Positions 30,496-34,879 of a DNA stretch of 34,879 nt are shown piece by piece. Position 1 is the stretch's first letter. Each line of letters opens with the position of its first letter. Source of the stretch: a virus. A program made the translations under genes and the position numbers. Location: positions 1 through 34,879 of the IMG/VR virus record IMGVR_UViG_3300010885_012682; one strand, given 5' to 3'. A model generated the notes under the pieces. The model was not told where the DNA came from, ran no database searches, and was given only the letters and a program-made list of their open reading frames with translations.

Positions 30496-30708
30496 TCACC
30501 TCCCTTCCTTCATCCATGACTCAGCCCGGTCCATCCAACTGCAGACCCACTGCTCGACTTCTTCGGGCGTCGGCGGTTCCTTGTCGTCGACCGAGTTCAT
30601 CTCGGCGATCATCTCGCCGAGCCAGCCGTTGGCTTCCTCGATCAACTCTTCGGCTGTGGTCAGCCGGTGGTCCCAGCTGTACTGCTCGTCCCCTGCGATC
30701 TCTGTCAT
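30496..30708 (-). CDS. Small acidic helical protein
   Basis: 70 residues, ATG overlapping the previous stop (ATGA), SD AAGGAGG. Helical and acidic with several Trp (YSWDHRLTTAEELIEEANGW, EQWVCSWMDRAESWMKEG). Acidic small proteins of this kind are often host-protein binders or DNA mimics, which is a guess here. No family recognised. Confidence 0.7.
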   Translation of the reverse strand: MTEIAGDEQYSWDHRLTTAEELIEEANGWLGEMIAEMNSVDDKEPPTPEEVEQWVCSWMDRAESWMKEGR

Positions 30709-30947
30709 CCTTCCTCCTTGTTCAGTGACCAGTTTGAGCTGACACGCTGGCGTTCCTCGAGCCTTCCGAACAGGATTTCATCTAGCTGTCCGATGATCTC
30801 GTCAGCCGTTTCGACGATCGGCTTAGCTGCTTCGGCCTTGTCGTAGCCATGCTCGGTCAGCAGGTGCCTGTACCCTGCAGCGATCCCGGTCACGGCGATG
30901 AACAGATCCGCCGGGATCGTGACGCTCAGGTCTTGATGCTTTGACAT
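30705..30947 (-). CDS. Small helical protein
   Basis: 80 residues, SD GAGAAG before the ATG. It starts MSKHQDLSVTIPADLFIAV and continues with a long amphipathic helix pattern (AAKPIVETADEIIGQLDEIL) and a charged tail ending KEEG. The TIPADL segment resembles the strand-turn before a helix in ribbon-helix-helix proteins, but the evidence is thin. Coupled to the next gene by ATGA. Confidence 0.7.
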   Translation of the reverse strand: MSKHQDLSVTIPADLFIAVTGIAAGYRHLLTEHGYDKAEAAKPIVETADEIIGQLDEILFGRLEERQRVSSNWSLNKEEG

Positions 30948-30959
30948 ACTTCTCCTCTC

Positions 30960-31244
30960 TTAGTTGTCGCTTGGCAGGATGCCGGTAACCTCTGCTCCGC
31001 AGAAGCACCCAGCTCCACATGGTCCTCGTCGGACTATCAGAGTGTGTCCAGTGGCAGTGTCCGTCACTGCTACTCCGAACAATGCACCGGCCTCTCCTTC
31101 GGGCAGGGCGTTGAACTCGCTCCGATCCTCTTCGCTGACCAGCAGGATGATCCTGTCTGATCCGTCGCCCATCAGCTCGAAGTCTTTCAGCTGCTCGTCC
31201 GTCAGCGATCCTTTGCTCGGTGTGAATAGGAATGTGTCAGTCAT
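30960..31244 (-). CDS. Small protein with C-terminal Cys cluster
   Basis: 94 residues from ATG at 31244, SD GGAGG; it overlaps the upstream stop by 8 nt (ATGACTGA). Content: FTPSKGSLTDEQLKDFELMG, DRIILLVSEEDR, ALFGVAVTDTATGHTLIVRR, then RGPCGAGCFCGAEVTGILPS. The CxxxCxC cluster may bind metal, otherwise a small alpha/beta fold. No family recognised. Confidence 0.7.
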   Translation of the reverse strand: MTDTFLFTPSKGSLTDEQLKDFELMGDGSDRIILLVSEEDRSEFNALPEGEAGALFGVAVTDTATGHTLIVRRGPCGAGCFCGAEVTGILPSDN

Positions 31245-31422
31245 AGATCCTCCATGATCCTGATCGGTTGCCGTTGGGGTCGACCACCGATGCGGCGTCG
31301 TTGTCGGTGATCGCATCAGCCACTGCCCTGATCGCCCCAGCCAACGCTGCGGCGTCGATATCGTCGTCCTCGTCCCGCCACCCGGCGTTGTCGAGGTCGA
31401 TGTGAAGTTTGAAGCTGCTCAT
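31237..31422 (-). CDS. 61-residue acidic protein
   Basis: ATG at 31422 overlaps the previous stop (ATGA) and has SD GGGAGG. The product is 61 residues: SSFKLHIDLDNAGW, an acidic stretch (RDEDDDIDAAALAGAIRAVA) and VVDPNGNRSGSWRIYD. This is the plan of a tiny beta-alpha-beta protein seen in several phages. Function unknown. Confidence 0.7.
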   Translation of the reverse strand: MSSFKLHIDLDNAGWRDEDDDIDAAALAGAIRAVADAITDNDAASVVDPNGNRSGSWRIYD

Positions 31423-31598
31423 GCTTTGTCCTCCCAGTTGAAGTGGGGGTCGATCTCTGGTCCGTACTTCGCCAGCAGATCCCAGCAGTAGCCGACACAA
31501 GCGGCTGCGTCTGCTGGGTCGATCGCATCGCCCCGTACCTCAACTTCCAACAGGGTCGTAGCGATCACTCTCAGCAGTTCGTCTGCTTTCATTGTCAT
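31419..31598 (-). CDS. 59-residue protein in the coupled small-gene run
   Basis: ATG at 31598 with SD AAGGAG, stop overlapping the next ATG (ATGA). Helical: MTMKADELLRVIATTLLEVE, then ACVGYCWDLLAKYGPEIDP, ending FNWEDKA. Cys34 and Cys38 could face each other on one helix. Very short but framed by a good SD and coupling on the 3' side. No family recognised. Confidence 0.7.
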   Translation of the reverse strand: MTMKADELLRVIATTLLEVEVRGDAIDPADAAACVGYCWDLLAKYGPEIDPHFNWEDKA

Positions 31599-31607
31599 GC
31601 GGTCTCC

Positions 31608-31976
31608 TTATCCGTAGACGATCTTTCCAAACAGCCCGACCTGCACGATCACATCGGCGCAGTCGGTGTCGATATTTCCGGGGTCATCGTCCAGCACTCC
31701 GAAGATGATGTACTTGGTGATCTCCTTGTTGGCTAGGCGCGGCTGAGTCAGGTCAGTGATCCTGTCCAGCGCCTTGGTAATCAGGGCGCGGTCGACTACC
31801 AGCTTCTCGCCGTATGGCTCTCCTGTGCTTTCGTCGAACTCTTGGATCACTGCCCGGGCTGGCTCTCCAAGCGACCCCGAGTTGTACTCACTGCACACCG
31901 ACCAGTAGCCGATGCCACCTTCGAGCGCTGTGATGACTACACAGTCGAGGAACTCGTCTTTGTACTTTTCATTCAT
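31608..31976 (-). CDS. Hypothetical alpha/beta protein
   Basis: 122 residues, SD AAGGAG 8 nt upstream, overlapping the previous stop by 8 nt (ATGAATGA). DEFLDCVVITALEGGIGYWS, RAVIQEFDESTGEPYGEKLV and ALITKALDRITDLTQPRL suggest a compact alpha/beta domain. The opening, VxxxALEGGIxYW, recurs in phage proteins of unknown role. It ends in alternating hydrophobics (DVIVQVGLFGKIVYG). Confidence 0.75.
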   Translation of the reverse strand: MNEKYKDEFLDCVVITALEGGIGYWSVCSEYNSGSLGEPARAVIQEFDESTGEPYGEKLVVDRALITKALDRITDLTQPRLANKEITKYIIFGVLDDDPGNIDTDCADVIVQVGLFGKIVYG

Positions 31977-32217
31977 CTGCTTTCTCCTTACTTGGTCGTG
32001 GTTTGATTACCTCATCTCTTACTGCGTCCCGCAGGTATGCCGCGATGATCTCTAGATCATCAGCGCCGCTCCATTCCTTGATTCCTTCTGCGTTCAGGTA
32101 GCCTGATTCGATTCCGGCTTTAACCTGATCCTCAGTCATCCAGTCCTCAGGGAACAGCGTCCTGTGGATCTGGTCAAGGTATTGTTCAGCTGGCGGCGGA
32201 AACCATCCCAGCGTCAT
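31969..32217 (-). CDS. Small hypothetical protein
   Basis: 82 residues from ATG at 32217, overlapping the previous stop by one base (TGATG), SD AAGGAGG. MTLGWFPPPAEQYLDQIHRT then FPEDWMTEDQVKAGIESGYL and LEIIAAYLRDAVRDEVIKPR. Helical with an aromatic, proline-rich N-terminus. No family recognised. Confidence 0.72.
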   Translation of the reverse strand: MTLGWFPPPAEQYLDQIHRTLFPEDWMTEDQVKAGIESGYLNAEGIKEWSGADDLEIIAAYLRDAVRDEVIKPRPSKEKADE

Positions 32218-32495
32218 CAGCAGTCCTCCTTGTAGTAGATGAAGGGGTCGAGCCGGAATGACTCGACGATTCTCCACGCCTCGACCTCGGTGCGACCGTC
32301 GCGGTACTCGACGCCTTCGGGCAAGGCGACCTCGCGGTCAGGGTCGTCGTCGTTGCAGGCCTTGATCGCTTCGATAGCGACCGGGTTCCAGACCAGCGGC
32401 ACCGGCGGGTAGTGATTGCTCTGCAGGTGCCAGCCGATTGCTCGCTCAGTCGAGCCGAGCAGCTCGGCCATTGCTTCTGCTCCCATTCGTCCCAT
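32217..32495 (-). CDS. Small protein with possible HTH-like start
   Basis: 92 residues from ATG at 32495, SD AGGAG. MGRMGAEAMAELLGSTERAI then GWHLQSNHYPPVP: helix-turn-helix spacing is suggestive (AEAMAELLGSTERAIGWHLQ), followed by VAIEAIKACNDDDPDREVAL and EVEAWRIVESFRLDPFIYY. Could be a small DNA-binding or adaptor protein; the second half has no known match. Confidence 0.7.
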   Translation of the reverse strand: MGRMGAEAMAELLGSTERAIGWHLQSNHYPPVPLVWNPVAIEAIKACNDDDPDREVALPEGVEYRDGRTEVEAWRIVESFRLDPFIYYKEDC

Positions 32496-32497
32496 CG

Positions 32498-32668
32498 TTA
32501 CTCCTCTGTTGCGGGTTTGCTGTGGACAAGTGTGTAGTCCCAGATCGTTCGACCCAGCGCGTCGTAGAGCGGAGCGCACAAACGCTCCAGATCTTTGAGG
32601 TCGAAGCTGTCTTTGGTCTGTCTATCGGTGCGCTCTAGCACTTCGTTGCTGTATTCCTCAGCGTCCAT
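32498..32668 (-). CDS. 56-residue hypothetical protein
   Basis: ATG at 32668 with a strong SD (GGAAGGAGGG) and TAA two bases before the next ATG; the stop region contains the neighbour's SD. Sequence is charged and helical (MDAEEYSNEVLERTDRQTKD, FDLKDLERLCAPLYDALG) and ends TIWDYTLVHSKPATEE. No family recognised. Confidence 0.72.
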   Translation of the reverse strand: MDAEEYSNEVLERTDRQTKDSFDLKDLERLCAPLYDALGRTIWDYTLVHSKPATEE

Positions 32669-32680
32669 TGTCCCTCCTTC

Positions 32681-33349
32681 CTAGTGGTAGTGGTAGCTGA
32701 TCACTTGCTGCTCCGGGTTCCAGCAGGCGCGGCAGTCACCGCACTCACCATCTTGGAACCTAGACGGGCAGTCCCAGACACCATCGGGTACCGGGGTATG
32801 CCGATTGACCATCGAGTAGAGGATGCCGTCGTCAAGACCGGCCTGCGGTGGAGACATATCCACCATCGCCATCGAGAACCTGATGATCAGGTTCGGTGGG
32901 ATCTCACCCTCGTAGGTACGAACGATCCGACGCTCGCGGGTAGGCAGCCAGAAGCTGACCCAAGGCAGCCGCGCTGCGATCTCGCAGATCTTCTCCAGAT
33001 GCTCGTGATCTTGGAGATCACCAGCATCGTGCCAGCGGAAGTGCGGCTCGTCGTGCTTCTCACACCAGCGACCGATCAGAAACACCATCGCATCGGCCCA
33101 GCGAGGTCTACGAATCGCCTCTAGCCGGGCTGCGTGGGCAGCGATCACATTGTGTCGCCGATAGTTGTTGTCCTTCGCATAGCAGCCGTCGCACACTGAC
33201 CCCTTCTTCTTGGCCAGCTTGCTGCCTACATTACACTCGTCTGGCGAGATGCTGTAGCTAGGACAGGGCATCTTGCCCGTACTGGAGAGGCTATGGACAA
33301 TCGCCTTAGCCTCCTTGACTGTCGTGATCGGCGGGTCTAATACACTCAT
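32681..33349 (-). CDS. Cysteine-rich phage protein (gp88-like family)
   Basis: 222 residues, SD CAGGAGGGC before the ATG. N-terminal Cys motif CPSYSISPDEC, then VCDGCYAKDNNYR, a helical block with RPRWADAMVFLIGRW, FRWHDAGDLQDHEHLEKI, WVSFWLPTRERRIV, and a C-terminal CPSRFQDGECGDCRACW cluster. The order (CDGCYA, then HDAGDLQ, FWLPTR) matches the phage gp88 family as I remember it, with a likeness to gp37/gp68 (radical-SAM-like) proteins; a metal or Fe-S site is plausible. Role in phage not known. Confidence 0.7.
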   Translation of the reverse strand: MSVLDPPITTVKEAKAIVHSLSSTGKMPCPSYSISPDECNVGSKLAKKKGSVCDGCYAKDNNYRRHNVIAAHAARLEAIRRPRWADAMVFLIGRWCEKHDEPHFRWHDAGDLQDHEHLEKICEIAARLPWVSFWLPTRERRIVRTYEGEIPPNLIIRFSMAMVDMSPPQAGLDDGILYSMVNRHTPVPDGVWDCPSRFQDGECGDCRACWNPEQQVISYHYH

Positions 33350-33367
33350 TACGCCCTCCTGTTGTTC

Positions 33368-33535
33368 TTACTGCGAAGGCCAGTCGTCCTTACGCAGCTT
33401 GTCGTAGCACGCAGCGCAGTAGTGACGCTCGAACTCCTCGTCACCCTCGTTTACTATCACGCGGCTAGGGTCGCCGAACAGCGAGACCCCACATTCGTAA
33501 CAGTAATCCTTGTCCTCGTGCTTCTCGTACTTCAT
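33368..33535 (-). CDS. 55-residue zinc-ribbon protein
   Basis: ATG at 33535 with SD AAAGGAGGAAG. Two CxxC knuckles: CYECG at residues 12-16 and CAACY at 40-44, separated by a 24-residue strand-rich stretch (VSLFGDPSRVIVNEGDE). This is a classic small zinc ribbon of the kind used for nucleic-acid or protein contact. No longer homologue was recognised. Confidence 0.75.
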   Translation of the reverse strand: MKYEKHEDKDYCYECGVSLFGDPSRVIVNEGDEEFERHYCAACYDKLRKDDWPSQ

Positions 33536-33546
33536 ACTTCCTCCTT

Positions 33547-34002
33547 TCAGAAGCGGTTAGAGAAGTCCAGCGCTAGCAGGTCGCCCAGCGAAAGGCTCTC
33601 GCCATTCTCGAACGACCCACCCTTATCCCACTCGCACGATCCGCTGAAGCTCTGACCGACCTCTGCGTAGAACAGGATCAGCCTTAGCTCAGTCCAGCAG
33701 TTCAGAGAACGGAACCAAGGGATCGGCGGACTCCAAGCTGTGTCGAACTTATACACAGTCCAGTCCAGCTTTGAGTCAACCGGATACCAGAGGTCATCGT
33801 CGAAGTTCACATCGACAGCGTCCCACTTAGTACCCCAGTTGTCGCAGTTCCAGCTGTACCAGTTACCTTCTTCGGATTCCGGTCGCGGAACTGCGGCTTG
33901 GAATGTGAGCGCTGTGTCTGTGGTTGAGTTGGCCTTGCGGAACGCTTCCACAGCAGCTTCACTCCCCTCGACGACAAGTCGATTCTGACACCAGTTCGGC
34001 AT
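33547..34002 (-). CDS. YubB/DUF1281-like ferredoxin-fold protein
   Basis: 151 residues from ATG at 34002 with SD GAGGGGGTG; a GTG three codons upstream is less typical. The MPNWCQNRLVVEGSEAAVEA start is the hallmark of this phage and plasmid family, followed by NWGTKWDAVDVNFDDD, KFDTAWSPPIPWF and LILFYAEVGQSFSGSCEW, the usual WGTKWD / TAWSPP / Y-x-E-x-G-x-x-F-x-G landmarks. A ferredoxin-like fold is known for YubB; the function in phages is unclear. It is the first gene after the structured gap. Confidence 0.88.
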   Translation of the reverse strand: MPNWCQNRLVVEGSEAAVEAFRKANSTTDTALTFQAAVPRPESEEGNWYSWNCDNWGTKWDAVDVNFDDDLWYPVDSKLDWTVYKFDTAWSPPIPWFRSLNCWTELRLILFYAEVGQSFSGSCEWDKGGSFENGESLSLGDLLALDFSNRF

Positions 34003-34059
34003 ATTTTTCACCCCCTCTCTATCTGTTGAGTAACACGGAAGTCTTGGCAGGCTGGCGTA

Positions 34060-34090
34060 GTGGGCAAGTGGGAGCTACCCACTTGCCCAC
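34060..34090. repeat. Perfect 13-bp hairpin
   Basis: GTGGGCAAGTGGG (34060-34072) and CCCACTTGCCCAC (34078-34090), 5-nt loop AGCTA. Imperfect pairing extends outward (CTGGC with GCCAG, TAG with CTA). No T run follows on either strand, so it is not an obvious terminator despite its strength. Confidence 0.75.
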
Positions 34091-34157
34091 CAACTAGCCA
34101 GAACTGATCAGTGGGTTAGCATTGACCCTTGATCAGCCGCGCTCTGTTTCTCAAGCT

Positions 34158-34180
34158 GACAGCCCCGGAGCCGGGCTGTC
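34158..34180. repeat. 8-bp hairpin
   Basis: GACAGCCC (34158-34165) and GGGCTGTC (34173-34180), loop CGGAGCC. It lies 5 bp before the first 33-bp repeat. No T tract follows. Confidence 0.6.
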
Positions 34181-34184
34181 GCAG

Positions 34185-34270
34185 GGACTCGCGTTATAGC
34201 GGCGATCCGACCTCGCTGGACTCACCTTATAGATGTGATCCGACCACTCTGGACGCTATCCGCATTCTAG
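34185..34270. repeat. Tandem 33-bp direct repeats
   Basis: The unit GGACTC-N3-TTATAG-N4-GATCCGACC-N3-CT occurs twice, with TTATAG at 34194 and 34227 (period 33) and GATCCGACC at 34204 and 34237. A degraded third copy has CTGGACGC and TTCTAG (34265). Conserved blocks are separated by variable triplets and quadruplets, as in protein-binding arrays. On the minus strand the units read GGTC-N10-TATAA, promoter-like. Confidence 0.7.
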
Positions 34271-34334
34271 TAGCGGTTGCCCGATCCTCACTGGCTGTAC
34301 GCCAGATCCCAACGGCTCGTAACCCTGAGACTAG

Positions 34335-34418
34335 GGAGTGAGTATTGCCATATGACTACTCACTCCGCAACAACGCAGGCGAAAGGGGGGAAAGCCTGCG
34401 CTGCTGCGGGCTGAGTAG
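34335..34418. other. Mutually exclusive hairpins, switch-like structure
   Basis: Structure 1: GGAGTGAGTA (34335-34344) with TACTCACTCC (34357-34366). Structure 2: CTACTCA (34356-34362) with TGAGTAG (34412-34418), CCGCA (34365-34369) with TGCGG (34405-34409) and CGCAGGC (34374-34380) with GCCTGCG (34394-34400), 19 bp in all with symmetric 2x2 and 4x4 internal loops and a GAAAGGGGGGAAA loop. The shared segment 34357-34366 can be in only one. It ends 1 nt before the stop codon of the flanking minus-strand gene. Confidence 0.65.
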
Positions 34419-34419
34419 G

Positions 34420-34879
34420 CTAAGCCGTCTCAACTATCGGGCGGACGCTACCGTCCGCGCCGACTAGCTCATCCATCGTCAGACTAGCGCCGAACCTGAT
34501 GCGCCCGTCCGCAGCTGAGGGAAAGCGTTCGGTGCGCACATAGTAGTCCAGACAGATTGCCTGAACCACCGCACCTGAGATGTCCGTCCAGCGGTCCTCC
34601 GCTGATTCGTACCACGGCGAGCCATCCTCTGGCTTGCCGAGGATCTCATCCTCTGTGTGGTAGTCACCCAGAACAGAGATGCGGTCACCTGCCCAGCGAC
34701 CGACGATGTAACTCATCAGTCGCTGTTCGTACTCGTCGCTGACGATGTAGTCGTTCTCACGACCCTCGTAGCCCGGCCCACCGTGCCACGGATGGAGATC
34801 GCCCCCACCCCTAGCGCCACCCTTATTGGATGACGCCAGCAGCACAGCCAGCCCGAGTAGTGTCCCGCTAGGGCTACAG
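34420..34879 (-). CDS. Hypothetical protein, 5' partial, possible exported or membrane N-terminus
   Basis: The frame is open to the window edge, so the start lies beyond it; the GTG at 34845 is internal to a hydrophobic run (SGTLLGLAVLLASS) that looks like the end of a signal peptide or membrane anchor. After that a Gly-rich stretch, PWHGGPGYEGRENDYIVSDE, then a helical part (EYEQRLMSYIVGRWAGDRIS) and SAEDRWTDISGAVVQAICLD. At least 152 residues. No family recognised. It ends right at the switch-like hairpin region. Confidence 0.7.
   Translation of the reverse strand, partial: CSPSGTLLGLAVLLASSNKGGARGGGDLHPWHGGPGYEGRENDYIVSDEYEQRLMSYIVGRWAGDRISVLGDYHTEDEILGKPEDGSPWYESAEDRWTDISGAVVQAICLDYYVRTERFPSAADGRIRFGASLTMDELVGADGSVRPIVETA

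Larger units (their letters stand above)
34003..34419. promoter_or_regulatory. 417-bp structured non-coding region
   Basis: No gene is supported. Contents in order: a 13-bp hairpin (34060-34090), an 8-bp hairpin (34158-34180), tandem 33-bp repeats (34185-34223 and following), a small CTGGC-GCCAG hairpin (34290-34304), a 10-bp hairpin (34335-34366) and a larger three-part hairpin (34356-34418) that competes with it. The density of structure suggests a promoter/operator array, a non-coding RNA or an origin. The plus-strand ORF across it (34129-34341) has no SD and crosses these elements. Confidence 0.6.

Noticed and set aside
34129-34341. 70-residue plus-strand ORF
   Set aside because: It runs through the 33-bp repeats and a hairpin, has no SD, and composition looks non-coding.
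1-34879. tRNA, CRISPR array, integrase, insertion sequence or portal gene
   Set aside because: I looked for tRNA-like cloverleaf ends, regular short repeats with spacers, recombinase and transposase motifs and portal-like proteins and saw none; the 33-bp repeats are tandem without spacers.

Overview
The window is 34.9 kb of a tailed double-stranded DNA phage genome (siphovirus morphology). It has an HK97-type capsid protein and prohead protease, a tail tube protein, a 1366-residue tape measure protein, distal tail and hub proteins, an endolysin/holin pair, terminase and a phage-encoded replisome. The DNA is GC-rich, GTG and TTG starts are common, and several starts have no Shine-Dalgarno (SD) sequence but sit about 7 nt after a TANNNT box. 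Together these suggest a high-GC, probably actinobacterial host; this is inference, since no host sequence or tRNA is present. No integrase, CRISPR array, tRNA or insertion sequence was seen.

Layout. (1) 1-15.97 kb, plus strand, late genes: the 3' part of an SGNH-hydrolase tail/accessory protein, prohead protease, major capsid protein, a small capsid-linked gene, head-tail connectors, tail terminator, tail tube, tail assembly chaperones with a probable +1 frameshift, tape measure, distal tail protein, hub/minor tail protein, CHAP endolysin and a two-helix holin. (2) 15.97-16.02 kb: a small terminator where the two arms converge. (3) 16.02-28.40 kb, minus strand: TerL, TerS, two small helix-turn-helix (HTH) proteins, a RuvC-like nuclease, family A DNA polymerase, a secreted 3D-domain protein, dNMP kinase, RecA-like helicase, AEP-type primase, a putative ssDNA-binding protein, a coiled-coil protein, a SNF2/HARP-like helicase and an HTH-metallophosphoesterase fusion. 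Most are joined by 1-8 nt stop/start overlaps, so long polycistronic mRNAs are likely. (4) 28.40-28.71 kb: a regulatory or origin-like gap with a large imperfect inverted repeat and repeated motifs. (5) 28.7-34.0 kb, minus strand: a dense run of small accessory genes, five of them under 60 codons, interrupted by a two-gene plus-strand membrane-protein cassette. (6) 34.0-34.42 kb: a 417-bp gene-free region with tandem 33-bp repeats and several strong hairpins, two of which are mutually exclusive. (7) The 3' part of a further minus-strand gene, cut by the window edge.

How it works together. The leftward genes copy and remodel DNA and supply terminase; the rightward genes build the head and tail and lyse the cell. 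The most interesting signal is a shared promoter-like motif in the rightward arm: TGTC or TGAC in a CTGWCACA-like block, 8 nt, a TAGNNT box, then 7 nt to position +1. It occurs before the capsid gene, the head-tail connector gene, the tail tube module and the endolysin, with a weaker copy before the protease. In most cases +1 coincides with the start codon and no SD is present, which predicts leaderless late mRNAs. A UUCG-capped terminator separates the capsid unit from the connector promoter. The portal gene and the start of the SGNH gene are not in the window.
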